From Bacillota bacterium (lineage in GTDB: Bacteria > Bacillota > Clostridia > Christensenellales > Aristaeellaceae), in assembly GCA_023459275.1 (NCBI GenBank), contig JAEWVC010000035.1, positions 1 to 61,365 of the forward strand: a stretch of 61,365 bases of DNA. The letters run 5' to 3'. The notes under the pieces are model-generated. The model was not told where the DNA came from and did no database searches. It saw nothing but the letters and a program-made list of their open reading frames with translations. Positions 47,678-56,989 of this stretch are shown here, piece by piece; position 1 is the first letter of the stretch; every line of letters begins with the position of its first letter. The position numbers and the translations under genes are program-made.

Positions 47678-48244
47678 ATGCATCTCATTGTGGGGCTTGG
47701 GAACCCCGGGGCCAAGTACGAGCATACGCGCCATAACGTGGGGTTTGACGTGGTCTCGGTCCTCAGCCAAAAGTTGAATGTGCCCATCAAGCGCCTCCGG
47801 TGCAAGGCCGTGGTGGGGGAAGGCACGGTGGACGGACAGCGCGTTGCGCTTTGCCTTCCGCAGACGTTCATGAATCTGAGCGGTGAATGCGTGCAGGCGC
47901 TGATGAGCTGGTATAAGGTTCCGCCCGAAAACCTGATCGTGATCTATGACGATGTGGACCTGCCTCCCGGCAAGCTGCGGGTGCGGCCTTTTGGCGGACC
48001 CGGCACCCACAACGGCATGCGGTCCATTGTGGAATTGACCGGTACGGAAGCGTTTCCCCGTATCCGGGTGGGCATCGGCCCGCAGCCGGAAGGGTGGGAA
48101 CTGGCCGACTGGGTGCTTTCCCGCTATGCCACCCAGGAGGAGCGGCAGGTGGCATTCGATGCCTATGTAAACGCCGCGGATGCGGCGCTTTGCCTTGTGC
48201 GGGAGGGTGTCGAAGCCGCCATGCGCAAATACAACGCGAAATAA
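47678..48244 (+). CDS. pth: Peptidyl-tRNA hydrolase
   Basis: Pth frees tRNA from peptidyl-tRNAs that fall off ribosomes. The 188 residues show LIVGLGNPGAKYEHTRHNVG (catalytic His20 region), LPQTFMNLSGECVQAL, VIYDDVDLPPGKLRVRPFGG and PGTHNGMRSIVE. Length is normal. TTTTTGGAGGAAG precedes ATG. The order glmU-pth-mfd is conserved in Firmicutes. Confidence 0.97.
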   Translation: MHLIVGLGNPGAKYEHTRHNVGFDVVSVLSQKLNVPIKRLRCKAVVGEGTVDGQRVALCLPQTFMNLSGECVQALMSWYKVPPENLIVIYDDVDLPPGKLRVRPFGGPGTHNGMRSIVELTGTEAFPRIRVGIGPQPEGWELADWVLSRYATQEERQVAFDAYVNAADAALCLVREGVEAAMRKYNAK

Positions 48245-48264
48245 AGCAAAGGATATCAACAACC

Positions 48265-51200
48265 ATGCGGCAATCCTTCTTCTCCGTGCTCAAGGGGAGC
48301 CCGTACTTCGGGCAGCTTCTTGAAAGCGTTCAAAAAACGCAAATCGTTTCCGTGTATGGCCTATCGGAAGGGCAGCGGGCTTATCTGGCCGCTGCGCTTC
48401 ATGCCGCCACCGGCCGGGAGATCCTGCTGGTCTGCACCAGCGATCTGGCCTCCATAAGGGCCGCGGAGGACGCATCCCAGCTCCTGGGAGGCTTCTGCGC
48501 GTCTATACCTGCCCAGGAGCTGGAGTTCGGCCGGGGCGCCAGCAGCCATGAGAGCGCCTGGCGGCGGCTGGAAACGCTCCATCATGTGCTGGAAGGGGAC
48601 GTGAAGGTGCTGTGCGTCTCCGGCGAGGCGCTGATGATCAGGCACATGGCCCCCGGAATCTTCCGGGAGGAGACGCTGCGCCTTCAGGAAGGGGACCGCT
48701 TTGATCCCCAGGCCCTTGCGGACCGGCTGGTGAAAAACGGGTACGAGCGGGTGAGCATGGTGGAGGGCAAGGGGCAGTGCGCGCTCCGGGGCGCCATTGT
48801 GGACGTATACCCCCCCAGCGAAGCAAACGCGCTGCGCCTGGAGTTTTTCGACGACGAGGTGGACTCCATCCGCACCTTTGACTGCATCACCCAGCGCAGC
48901 ATGCTCAGAATGAAGCAGGCCGTGCTGCCCCCCGCCGCCGAGGTGCTGGTGCGGGGGATCGACTGCCCCGCCGCAGCGCAGAGGATGCGCGCCGCTTTTT
49001 CGCACATGGGGCAGACGGCGGCGGAGGCACCGCGCCTGTATATTGATCTTCCGCCCCTGCCGGAGGACGACGAGGAAGAATTGCCTTCCTTTTTTGAAAA
49101 CGGCGCGCCTGCGGAAAAGCCCGAGGAAAAGCCTGCGCCCGCCCAGCCGGGAACCGCCCAGGAGCGCCTTGCCGCCCAGGACCGGGATGACGCGGACAGG
49201 CTGGAAAGCGGCTATCCCTTCCGCCGGATGCAGAACTGGACCCACGTGCTTTGCCCGGAGACGGTATCCCTGATGGATTGGCTGCCGGGCGCGCTGGTGC
49301 TGATCGATCAGCCGGACCAGCTTCAGGACAGGGTCAAGGGCCGTACCCTGCGCTTCCAGGAGGATTTCAAAACGGCGCTGGAGCGGAGCGAGGCCGTGCC
49401 GGACCAGGCCGGGCTGCTGTTTGATTATGATGATTTGCTGAACCACTTCAAAGGCCGGGCCGCGGTTACACTGTCGGACTTTTTGCGGGGCATGGGTTCC
49501 TTTAAGCCGGATGTGCTCCTTGAAATGAACGGCGTCAACGCCCACAGCTACCAGGCCAATGTGAAGGACCTGGCCGCCGACTGCCGCAAGTGGAAGGAGG
49601 AGGGCTACTGCGTTGCGCTTCTCACCGGCGGCACAGCCAGGGGCAAGCGGCTGGAAAAGGCGCTGACGGAGCTTCAGGTACCGGCGCTGTTTGTGGAAAC
49701 GCTGGAGAATAACCTGGTGATCGGCGAGGTGCTGCTCCTGCCCCTGACGCTCTCCAAGGGATTCGTCTGGCCGGAAGCGAAGCTGGCCCTTATCTCCGAC
49801 AGTGATATCTACGGCGCTGGCTACCGCAAGGCGCGGACGCGGCGCAACACCGGGGAGCGCATCGCCGCCTTTACGGACCTGACCCCCGGTGATTATGTGG
49901 TGCATGAAACCCACGGCGTGGGCATCTACCAGGGCACGGTGCGCATCAAAAGCGAGGATACGTACAGGGATTACCTGTTCATCCAGTACCAGGGCAACGA
50001 CAAGCTGTACGTGCCCACCGACCAGCTGGACAGGGTGCAAAGGTTCATCGGCGCCCAGGGGCAGACCCCCAAGCTCAACAGGCTGGGGGGCGGGGAGTGG
50101 CAGCGGCAGAAAGCCAAGGTGAAGGCCGGCATCAAGGCCATGGCTTTCGATTTGGTGAAGCTGTACGGCAAGCGCCAGGCACTCAAGGGCCACGCTTTTG
50201 CCAAGGATTCCGTCTGGCAGCGCCAGTTTGAGGACAATTTCCCCTACGAACTGACCCCGGACCAGCTGCAAAGCGTTCAGGACATCGAACGGGACATGGA
50301 AGCCCCCATGAACATGGACCGGCTCCTGTGCGGGGACGTGGGCTACGGAAAAACGGAGGTGGCCTTGCGGGCGGCCTTCAAGGCGGTGATGGACGGCAAG
50401 CAGGTGGCCCTCCTGGCGCCCACCACCATCCTGGCCCAGCAGCACTACAACACCATCCTGAAGCGCTTTGCCGGATTCCCGGTAAACTGCGACGTATTGA
50501 GCCGCTTCCGCCTGCCCAAGGAGCAAAAGCAGGTGCTTTTAGACCTTCGGGAAGGGAAAGTCGACATCATCGTGGGCACCCACCGGCTGCTGAACAAGGA
50601 TGTGGTGTTCAAGGACCTGGGGCTGCTCATCGTGGACGAGGAGCAGCGCTTCGGCGTGGCCCACAAGGAGATCATCAAAAACATCAAGACCACCGTGGAT
50701 GTGCTCACGCTTTCCGCCACGCCCATCCCACGGACGCTTCACATGTCCATGGTGGGCATCCGGGATATGAGCCTTCTGGAAACGCCGCCGGAGGAGCGGT
50801 TTCCCGTCAAGACCCATGTGCTGGAGTACGCCGACAGTCTGGTGCGGGACGCGGTCCTGCGGGAACTGTCAAGGGGCGGGCAGGTGTACTTCCTGTACAA
50901 CCGGGTGCGCTCCATTGAGCAGTTCTACACGCGCTTGAAGCAGCTTGTGCCGGAGGCCCGCATCGCCGTGGCCCACGGCCAGATGCGGGAGCAGGCCCTG
51001 GAGGATGTGATGATGGATTTTTATGACGGCACCTATGATGTGCTGCTCTGCACCACCATCATCGAAAGCGGCCTGGACATCCCCACTGCCAACACCCTGA
51101 TCGTGTTTGACGCCGACCGGTTCGGCCTGTCCCAGCTCTATCAGCTTCGGGGCCGGGTGGGGCGCAGCAACCGGCAGGCCTACGCCTATTTCACCGTCCG

Positions 51201-51891
51201 GCCCGACAAATTGGTGACCGAGACGGCGCAAAAGCGCCTGGCCGCCATTCGGGAGTTCACGGAGTTTGGCGCGGGCTTCCGCATCGCCATGCGGGACCTG
51301 GAGATCCGCGGCGCGGGGAATATCCTGGGCCCGGAACAGCATGGGCACTTGAGCGCGGTGGGCTACGATATGTACTGCAAGCTTATCGAGGAGACGGTGC
51401 GGGAGGTGCGGGGCGGGCAGATGCCGGCGGGCGACCTGGAAATCCGCATAGAGCTCAAGGTGAACGCCTTCCTGCCCTCGGAGTACGTGCAGGATGAGCG
51501 CCAGCGCATGGAGGTCTACAAGCGTATCTCCCTATTGATGGACAGGGCGGACCGGGAGGATATCGAGGAGGAACTCATCGACCGTTTCGGCGAGCCGCCG
51601 GAGCCGGTTGTTTGCCTGCTGGACATCGCCCATTTGAAGGCGCTGTGCGGGAAGCTGGGCATCTATCACGTGTCTCATAAGGGCTTTGTTCTGCACATGC
51701 GCCTTGACCAGCATGCCGTGCCCGACCCTGTAAAGCTGATTACCGCGCTTAGCCAGGCGGATCAGCGGCTGAAACTGAACGCGGCCAAAACCCCCGAGCT
51801 GCTTTTGAAGGACGGCGGATTGACCGTGGAGCAGATGCTGCCCCTGGCGGTGAAGCTGCTGGAAAAAACCGTTGCTTTGATGGACGCGTAG
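48265..51891 (+). CDS. mfd: Transcription-repair coupling factor Mfd
   Basis: Mfd removes stalled RNA polymerase and recruits UvrA. The 1208 residues carry the UvrB-like N-terminal region, the CarD-like polymerase-binding domain (LTPGDYVVHETHGVGIYQGT), helicase motifs (GDVGYGKTEVALRAAF, DEEQRFGVAHKE, SATPIPRTLHMSM, QLRGRVGRSNRQAYAYF) and the TRCF C-terminal domain. ATG 48265 follows AAAGGATATC. It is slightly longer than B. subtilis Mfd, mainly from a Pro/Glu-rich stretch near residue 280. It starts 20 bases after pth. Confidence 0.97.
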   Translation: MRQSFFSVLKGSPYFGQLLESVQKTQIVSVYGLSEGQRAYLAAALHAATGREILLVCTSDLASIRAAEDASQLLGGFCASIPAQELEFGRGASSHESAWRRLETLHHVLEGDVKVLCVSGEALMIRHMAPGIFREETLRLQEGDRFDPQALADRLVKNGYERVSMVEGKGQCALRGAIVDVYPPSEANALRLEFFDDEVDSIRTFDCITQRSMLRMKQAVLPPAAEVLVRGIDCPAAAQRMRAAFSHMGQTAAEAPRLYIDLPPLPEDDEEELPSFFENGAPAEKPEEKPAPAQPGTAQERLAAQDRDDADRLESGYPFRRMQNWTHVLCPETVSLMDWLPGALVLIDQPDQLQDRVKGRTLRFQEDFKTALERSEAVPDQAGLLFDYDDLLNHFKGRAAVTLSDFLRGMGSFKPDVLLEMNGVNAHSYQANVKDLAADCRKWKEEGYCVALLTGGTARGKRLEKALTELQVPALFVETLENNLVIGEVLLLPLTLSKGFVWPEAKLALISDSDIYGAGYRKARTRRNTGERIAAFTDLTPGDYVVHETHGVGIYQGTVRIKSEDTYRDYLFIQYQGNDKLYVPTDQLDRVQRFIGAQGQTPKLNRLGGGEWQRQKAKVKAGIKAMAFDLVKLYGKRQALKGHAFAKDSVWQRQFEDNFPYELTPDQLQSVQDIERDMEAPMNMDRLLCGDVGYGKTEVALRAAFKAVMDGKQVALLAPTTILAQQHYNTILKRFAGFPVNCDVLSRFRLPKEQKQVLLDLREGKVDIIVGTHRLLNKDVVFKDLGLLIVDEEQRFGVAHKEIIKNIKTTVDVLTLSATPIPRTLHMSMVGIRDMSLLETPPEERFPVKTHVLEYADSLVRDAVLRELSRGGQVYFLYNRVRSIEQFYTRLKQLVPEARIAVAHGQMREQALEDVMMDFYDGTYDVLLCTTIIESGLDIPTANTLIVFDADRFGLSQLYQLRGRVGRSNRQAYAYFTVRPDKLVTETAQKRLAAIREFTEFGAGFRIAMRDLEIRGAGNILGPEQHGHLSAVGYDMYCKLIEETVREVRGGQMPAGDLEIRIELKVNAFLPSEYVQDERQRMEVYKRISLLMDRADREDIEEELIDRFGEPPEPVVCLLDIAHLKALCGKLGIYHVSHKGFVLHMRLDQHAVPDPVKLITALSQADQRLKLNAAKTPELLLKDGGLTVEQMLPLAVKLLEKTVALMDA

Positions 51892-51904
51892 CCCCAGAAT
51901 ACGA

Positions 51905-51939
51905 AAGCCCGCCCCTTTTTGCGAAAAGGAGGCGGGCTT
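51905..51939 (+). terminator. Bidirectional terminator between mfd and the small membrane gene
   Basis: A 15-bp stem with one bulged A (51905-51919 with 51924-51939). On the minus strand it is followed by TCG after TT; on the plus strand by CTGCG, so it is a hairpin stop rather than a classic T-run. Confidence 0.6.
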
Positions 51940-51960
51940 CTGCGTCTGCGCGCCTTCGGA

Positions 51961-52197
51961 TCAGAAAACTGCTTTGACCGCCAGGCCCAAGGCAAAAAAG
52001 ATCAGCGGAACGCCAATAATGGCGCCGATGATGGTCATGCACAGCGCAACGCCGGCAATGAACAAAACCACGGCCAACAGCAGCGAAAACAAACCGCCGA
52101 TGGCACCCAGCAGAAAGCCGATGAGGCTGCCGACCAGCCCGAACACCCCGCGAAGGATGCCGATCACCAGGGCAAAAGGCCATAATAACCAACCCAA
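51961..52197 (-). CDS. Small multi-pass membrane protein, TTG start
   Basis: This 78-residue protein is almost entirely hydrophobic and glycine-rich (begins GWLLWPFALVIGILRGVFGL), with two to three membrane segments. It starts at TTG 52197, which is chosen because GGAGG lies nine bases upstream; no ATG fits. Function unknown. Convergent with mfd. Confidence 0.65.
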   Translation of the reverse strand: MGWLLWPFALVIGILRGVFGLVGSLIGFLLGAIGGLFSLLLAVVLFIAGVALCMTIIGAIIGVPLIFFALGLAVKAVF

Positions 52198-52314
52198 TAC
52201 TGCTCACCTCCAGATGAAAGTATACGGTGGCCCGCTGCCAAAATCAAAGAAGCCGGCATTAATTTTCCATGAGAATTTTCTCATAAAAAAGCCCTTCCGG
52301 GATCAAGCGGCCTG

Positions 52315-52434
52315 ATGGAAAACGAAAAACCTCGCATACGCAACAAGGACGGCGGTAAAGCCGTCCTTCAGGCCGTCGACCAAAGTGGCTTTGCCACTTT
52401 GGTCGAACTTTTCCCTCGCTTCACTGCACAATAG
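52315..52434 (+). other. Short reading frame inside the hairpin island
   Basis: A 39-codon frame (ATG 52315, TAG 52434) crosses the first hairpins and reads ...KAVLQAVDQSGFATLVELFP-RFTAQ. It has no ribosome site. Noted because the hairpin arms stay in frame; I would not call it a gene. Confidence 0.2.
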
Positions 52435-52611
52435 CTGCGCCATTGTGCGGCCGTTTGCTCAGGCAAGGTAGGAATTTTTACGAAATTCCAACGGAAATCA
52501 CCGCACATGTCGCTGATTTTCGATCGAAATTGGAGGGACGCGCCCCTCCAATACCTCCCGGGGTTCTGGCTATAGTTTGAAGGACGGCTGTGCAGCCGTC
52601 CTTCAAACTAT
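52345..52611. repeat. Island of consecutive inverted repeats
   Basis: At least five perfect hairpins follow one another: 9 bp (52345-52353/52360-52368), 14 bp (52376-52389/52393-52406), 7 bp (52426-52432/52442-52448), 7 bp (52471-52477/52483-52489), 9 bp (52529-52537/52544-52552) and a 40-base near-perfect palindrome (52572-52611). A 6-bp one lies at 52495-52500/52514-52519 and a 12-base palindrome TTTCGATCGAAA at 52518-52529. The first and last share AAGGACGGC and its complement. The last arm includes the stop codon of the 52608-54011 gene. No tandem repeat or transposase is present. Confidence 0.75.
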
Positions 52612-54011
52612 GGCCTGGCCGGCGCATTGCAGCGCGGGCAAGGCAGCAGGTTCTTAAAGGTGGTATTGTTCAGATCCCGGTAATAGAAGGATGTCAGCGG
52701 GAGGTACTTTTCATCCACGCTGGAGCATTCCGGATCGGAGTGGTAATACTTGCCGCCCGATTTGTTGTAGTACAGCTTGGTTTTGGGGCCGGGGGTTGCG
52801 GTGGGCTTGGGGGTGGACGTAACGAGGACGCCGGTGCTTACGGCGTTGGCGGTCTCCTCTGTCTCCGCAGTCCCATCCTCCACCACATCGTTGCTGACCA
52901 GGGAATTGGGGTCCACATACCAGTTTTCGTTGTCCTTGAACATCACGATCTGGAAACGGATCTTCACTGGGTCGCGGCTGTTGCGCTTGTCGATGGTGGC
53001 GGTCATGGTCACCGTGCGGGAGGAATCGGCTTCCGAGCCGGAGATCTTCTCAAAGGAAAAATCCAGGGGGATTCTGTTGCTCAGGATCAGGAAAAGGTTG
53101 GTTTTCGCATTGTCCTGGGCGGAGGTCCAGGTGGGGGAAACAAGCTCCAGCATATTATCCAGATTGTTTGCCACCCAGAACTGGAAAAACTGCTGCAGCC
53201 GCTGCCAGGCAGCGCTGTCCTCTCCCGTTTCCGGGGCGGGCGTGGGGGTAGCCGGCACTTCGGTGGTGGTGACGCCGGCTGCCATCAGACCGGAATCGCC
53301 GCCGCCGTTAACCCCTGTGGACTGGGTGGTTGTATTTTGACCGCCGCCTAAGGCGGAAGTGGTTCTGTCTCCGGGCGCGGCGCTGGTAACCAGCGAAAAA
53401 GCGCAGACGACCACCAGCGCGCCATAGATCAGCGACAGCGTGGCTCTGGCACTGGGGATGAAGGAGTGCCGCATCCACATGGTCATAAGGGATAAGACCG
53501 CAATGGCGACGAATGCAATTTTCATACCGGCCGTTTGGACAAAAATCAGAGCCAGGACGGCCAGGATGGGCAACACGGCCAGCAGGGAAACGGCAAGCCA
53601 GCCTTCCCCCAACCGTGTCTTTGTGCGCACGGCGTACTCCTGGGGCAGGGGCTGGGCGGGATAGGGCATCTGATAGGGGTATGGCGCCGCCTGCGCGGGA
53701 ACGGCCTGCTGCGGCGGAACAAACCCCGTCTGCACGGGCGCGTATCCGGGCTGGGCCGAAAAGCCGGTGTTCGGGGCTGCATAGGCGGGCTGCTGCGGTG
53801 CATACGCCTGGGCTTGAAGCGGCGGATAAGGCGCCGATACAGGCGGCGTACCGGCCGTTTGTCCCTGGCCCTGCGCCGGAGGAGGAGGATATGGCTGCCC
53901 GCCTTCCGGCTGAAAATATGGCCCGGCGGGCGCCGGCCGCTTTTTTTGCGCGGGGCGCTTTTGCATGCCATAGGTGGGCGCGGTGGAATATCTGCTTCGG
54001 CTGGTTGTCAT
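52608..54011 (-). CDS. Proline/tyrosine-rich membrane protein with C-terminal zinc-like motif
   Basis: This 467-residue protein has a long Pro/Gln/Tyr/Ala-rich N-terminal tract (about 30-125), probably disordered. Two to three membrane segments follow (GWLAVSLLAVLPILAVLALI, KIAFVAIAVLSLMTMWM, LSLIYGALVVVCAFSLV), then an outer domain. The C-terminus carries YYHSDPECSSVDEKYLPLTS and FKNLLPCPRCN, an H-x5-C plus CxxC set that could bind metal. No family recognised. The start is uncertain: 54011 is used because the weak AAAGGC site is nearest; 54041 and 54059 are alternatives. Confidence 0.65.
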   Translation of the reverse strand: MTTSRSRYSTAPTYGMQKRPAQKKRPAPAGPYFQPEGGQPYPPPPAQGQGQTAGTPPVSAPYPPLQAQAYAPQQPAYAAPNTGFSAQPGYAPVQTGFVPPQQAVPAQAAPYPYQMPYPAQPLPQEYAVRTKTRLGEGWLAVSLLAVLPILAVLALIFVQTAGMKIAFVAIAVLSLMTMWMRHSFIPSARATLSLIYGALVVVCAFSLVTSAAPGDRTTSALGGGQNTTTQSTGVNGGGDSGLMAAGVTTTEVPATPTPAPETGEDSAAWQRLQQFFQFWVANNLDNMLELVSPTWTSAQDNAKTNLFLILSNRIPLDFSFEKISGSEADSSRTVTMTATIDKRNSRDPVKIRFQIVMFKDNENWYVDPNSLVSNDVVEDGTAETEETANAVSTGVLVTSTPKPTATPGPKTKLYYNKSGGKYYHSDPECSSVDEKYLPLTSFYYRDLNNTTFKNLLPCPRCNAPARP

Positions 54012-54059
54012 CCGGTTCTTCTCTGCCTTTCTGTGGGGCATCCAACGATGCGTGAACAA

Positions 54060-54359
54060 AACGCCTTACGCGTTAAAACTTCTGGCCATTCGCTTTAGTA
54101 TAACACATATTGCGTCCGTGTAAACACCATAATGCAAAAACGAAGCAAAACTGACGCAGAATAGACGCAAAATAGAGGCGAAATACCGGGAAAAAGTGTG
54201 CGCACGGCAACCCTTTTCCTATTAAAATACGATTCAGCTTTTTGAATTTATCCCGCTGGCTGTTTTTACGCATGTAAAAAGCGGCAAAACCGCCTCGCGG
54301 ATCCCGCGTATGGTTTTGCCGCTTATCTGCATAGGAACGCATGCCGGACAAGGGGAAGC
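54060..54359. other. Intergenic stretch with one terminator
   Basis: About 300 bases without a gene. A perfect 11-bp stem, GCGGCAAAACC (54281-54291) with GGTTTTGCCGC (54312-54322), is followed on the minus strand by TTTTTACATG: a terminator for the upstream AraC gene. The rest is A-rich and shows no promoter I trust. Confidence 0.6.
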
Positions 54360-55250
54360 CTATTCTTTTGCTTTGACACGGATCCAATACTCACAGCGGT
54401 TTTTGCCGCCCTCACCGTAGTACAGCTCCATATCGCAGCCCTCAAGCTGCTCGTAAGGGGCATTGGGAAGCCACTCCGTGTACACGTTTCGGATCAGTTC
54501 CTGTATCACCTTGGGCGTATCCTCCTGGCTGTGCTCCCTGCTTTGGAAAACGGCCCAGGTAGCCGCGGGAACAACAGCTTCCGTAAACCCTTCCGTCCGG
54601 CTGCCTTTCTTTTGGAAGGCAAAGATCATATAGGGGAAGGTGGAACCCCCTGTTTCCCGGTAGCTGCACAGGGCGTTTATGGCGCACAGGCCGTCCTCGT
54701 TGGGAACGTTTTGGGGAACGGACGCCAGCAGCTTTCCAAACCGTCCGTCTTGCATCACTTCCTGCCAAAACAGCGGGATCGCGCGGAAGTTTTCCTGGTT
54801 CTCCATGGTGAAAATGTCTTCGATGCCGTAGACCGTGAAGGCCTCCCTGGTTTCGATCCTGTAGTCCATGGGAACATCTCCTTTGAGTGTCAGTAGAAAA
54901 GACAGGCGCGGGTAGGCCTTTAAGTGGACTCCCTGGCTGCGCGCCGAGGAAGGCGGCACCCCGTGCAGCGCGCCGAAGGCGCGGGCAAAGGCCTCCGGGG
55001 AGTCGTACCCGTATTTCAAGGCGAGATCAATCACCTTGCTATCGCTGTTGGACAGTTCAAAGGCCGCCATGGTCAGCCGCCGCCTGCGGATGTACTCCGA
55101 CAGGGAAACGCCGGCCACAATGGAAAAGAACCTTTGAAAGCCCGACAGGGACAGGCACGCTATCCTGGCAGCCGCAGACAGGTCGACTTCTCCCGGCAGG
55201 TTTTCCTCAATGGATGCAAGCGCCAGGTTCATCCGTTCCAGCCATCCCAT
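54360..55250 (-). CDS. AraC-family regulator with GyrI-like effector domain
   Basis: This 296-residue protein has an N-terminal AraC DNA-binding domain (two helix-turn-helices; LSAAARIACLSLSGFQRFFS, GYDSPEAFARAFGALHGVPP) and a C-terminal GyrI-like/effector-binding domain (YRIETREAFTVYGIEDIF, YMIFAFQKKG, WAVFQSREHSQEDTPKVI, LYYGEGGKNRCEYWIRV). This Rob/BltR-type layout senses small hydrophobic or cationic compounds. Start 55250 follows GGAGAGGAG. No obvious target gene stands beside it. Confidence 0.9.
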   Translation of the reverse strand: MGWLERMNLALASIEENLPGEVDLSAAARIACLSLSGFQRFFSIVAGVSLSEYIRRRRLTMAAFELSNSDSKVIDLALKYGYDSPEAFARAFGALHGVPPSSARSQGVHLKAYPRLSFLLTLKGDVPMDYRIETREAFTVYGIEDIFTMENQENFRAIPLFWQEVMQDGRFGKLLASVPQNVPNEDGLCAINALCSYRETGGSTFPYMIFAFQKKGSRTEGFTEAVVPAATWAVFQSREHSQEDTPKVIQELIRNVYTEWLPNAPYEQLEGCDMELYYGEGGKNRCEYWIRVKAKE

Positions 55251-55339
55251 AACGCTTCTCTCCTCTCCGGGAAAGTATAACAAAAGGCGCGGCCTGCGTC
55301 CTTGCATTTCGCGCCCGTTTTTTGCTAGGGCAGCGGCTT

Positions 55340-56356
55340 TCAGCCCTTGGGCGGGCATACGCTGCCCCGCTCCATCAGCTTCACCGGCACTTCCACCCAC
55401 CTGGGGCCCATGCCCGGCTCCTTGAGCAGGTCGTTTAGCAGCGCCATGGCGCGTTCGCCCAGGGTATAGGGATATACCTCCACCGTGGTCAGGGGCGGGG
55501 AGGTGTAGGCGGAGACGGCGGCATTGTTGAAGCTGATCACGGACACATCTTCCGGCACCCTGTACCCCGCTTTTTGAAGCGCCCCCATCAGCCAGATGGC
55601 AATGGCGTCATCCTGGGCCACCGCCGCGGTGGGCCCCTCATGGGTAAGGAAGGGCAGGGGAAGCGCATCCTCCCCGGAGAGCAGGGGGCTTGCGAGGAAG
55701 GTATCCTTTGTGATGGGAATGCCGGCGTTCAGGAGCGCGTCCTCAAAGCCCGCCTGCCGAAGGTACGTAACGCTCATCGAAGCATCCGCGCCCAGGCAGC
55801 AGATGCGTCTGTGGCCCCTTTGAAGCAGGTACTCCGTCACCATGCGCCCCGCTTTCCTGTTGTCGCTGTCCACACAATGGTAATTTTCACTGTGGTGTGG
55901 ATGGCCGATCACCACAAAGGGAAAGCTGTTTTTATGGAGCAGTTCGGCCACCGGGTCATCCCGCAGGGTGGAGAGCAGGATCAGCCCCTCAATCATGCCT
56001 GAATAGATCATTTCCTTCACCACACGGCCGTCTTCCTCCTGGCTGGCGCTGGTACCCAGCAGCAGGTGAAGACCGTGGCGGGCAGCTCTGGTACCGATCC
56101 CCCGCAGCGCTTCCGCAAAGAAGGGATGCTTCATGGATTCCTCCGCGCCGGTGGCGGAAAATACGCCGATGGCATTGGTGGTGCGGTTCACCAGCGAGCG
56201 GGCAAGCAGATTGGGCCGGTAGTTCATTTCCTCCATGATCGCCCGCACTTTTTCATGTGTCGCGCCAGAGATGCGGTCGCTGCCGGAAATAACGCGGCTC
56301 ACCGTGGACGGGGAGACCCCCGCCCTGAGGGCAATATCCTTGATGGTGCTTTTCAT
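55340..56356 (-). CDS. LacI/GalR-family transcriptional regulator
   Basis: This 338-residue protein has the LacI helix-turn-helix (TIKDIALRAGVSPSTVSRVI) and a periplasmic-binding-like sensor (TNAIGVFSATGAEESMKHPF, VDSDNRKAGRMVTEYLLQRG, VSVISFNNAAVSAYTSPPLT). It probably controls a sugar operon elsewhere, as no transport or sugar genes are adjacent. ATG 56356 is preferred; it lies behind AAAGGAG with a long spacer. Divergent from rpmH. Confidence 0.93.
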   Translation of the reverse strand: MKSTIKDIALRAGVSPSTVSRVISGSDRISGATHEKVRAIMEEMNYRPNLLARSLVNRTTNAIGVFSATGAEESMKHPFFAEALRGIGTRAARHGLHLLLGTSASQEEDGRVVKEMIYSGMIEGLILLSTLRDDPVAELLHKNSFPFVVIGHPHHSENYHCVDSDNRKAGRMVTEYLLQRGHRRICCLGADASMSVTYLRQAGFEDALLNAGIPITKDTFLASPLLSGEDALPLPFLTHEGPTAAVAQDDAIAIWLMGALQKAGYRVPEDVSVISFNNAAVSAYTSPPLTTVEVYPYTLGERAMALLNDLLKEPGMGPRWVEVPVKLMERGSVCPPKG

Positions 56357-56575
56357 GGCGGAAACAAGCTCCTTTTCGGCGCCTAACAGTATTCTTACAT
56401 GCGAAAGACTGGATTCATTATGCCAAGCCACCGGTGCCTTGTCAAGAAAAACAGCCATGCGCGCCTAAAAGCACGTCAGGATCCACAAAAGCTGCCCCTT
56501 GCGGAGACGTTCTTTGCAATTTGGCCGGAAAACGCAAAAAGAAAAATATGTGATTTGGAAAACGGAAACTTTCTC

Positions 56576-56604
56576 TTGACAGGCGCTGGGCCGGTTAGTA
56601 TACT
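56576..56604 (+). promoter_or_regulatory. Promoter of the rpmH operon
   Basis: Consensus TTGACA (56576-56581), 17-base spacer, TATACT (56599-56604), 87 bases before rpmH. This near-perfect promoter suits a highly expressed ribosomal gene. Confidence 0.85.
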
Positions 56605-56691
56605 AGAATAGCTGTTTTGTGGTATTTCGCGCCGCTTTTTGCGGTGCGCGCCCCAGATACAAGACTTTTCAAAAATGAGGAGTGTAACGTT

Positions 56692-56826
56692 ATGTTTCGT
56701 ACCTACCAGCCGAAAAAGCGCCAGCGCAGCAAGGTGCATGGGTTCCGTTCCCGCATGTCCACCAAGAACGGCCGCCGTGTGCTGGCCGCCCGCCGCCGCC
56801 GTGGCCGCAAGGTCCTGACGGTTTGA
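56692..56826 (+). CDS. rpmH: Ribosomal protein bL34
   Basis: A 44-residue, Arg/Lys-rich protein: FRTYQPKKRQRSKVHGFRSR, then NGRRVLAARRRRGRKVL. The length and sequence are those of bL34 of the large subunit. GAGGAG precedes ATG 56692. First gene of the rpmH-rnpA-yidD-yidC-jag operon. Confidence 0.98.
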   Translation: MFRTYQPKKRQRSKVHGFRSRMSTKNGRRVLAARRRRGRKVLTV

Positions 56827-56989
56827 TCCTTAAGTGATGGTGGTTTCAAAAGTCCTGCATGGCTCAGCCCGCCCCGTTGCTTGCCACCGTGCGCAGTGGG
56901 TACGGGCTTTTCCAGTATGAAAGGGCTTTTGGCAAAAAGGCCGGCGTACAAGCGGCAGCTTCATGAAGCCGGGAAACGAAGGGTTTTGT

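Noticed and set aside
48361..50526. 721-codon open frame on the minus strand
   Set aside because: It lies wholly antisense to mfd, has low-complexity His/Gln/Arg-rich text typical of G+C-rich shadow frames, and no ribosome site.
52345..52611. CRISPR array
   Set aside because: The hairpins are unlike one another and are not regularly spaced direct repeats; no cas genes are in the window.
56400..56690. Replication origin beside rpmH
   Set aside because: No cluster of TTATCCACA-like boxes is visible; only one poor match (GGATCCACA) was seen.
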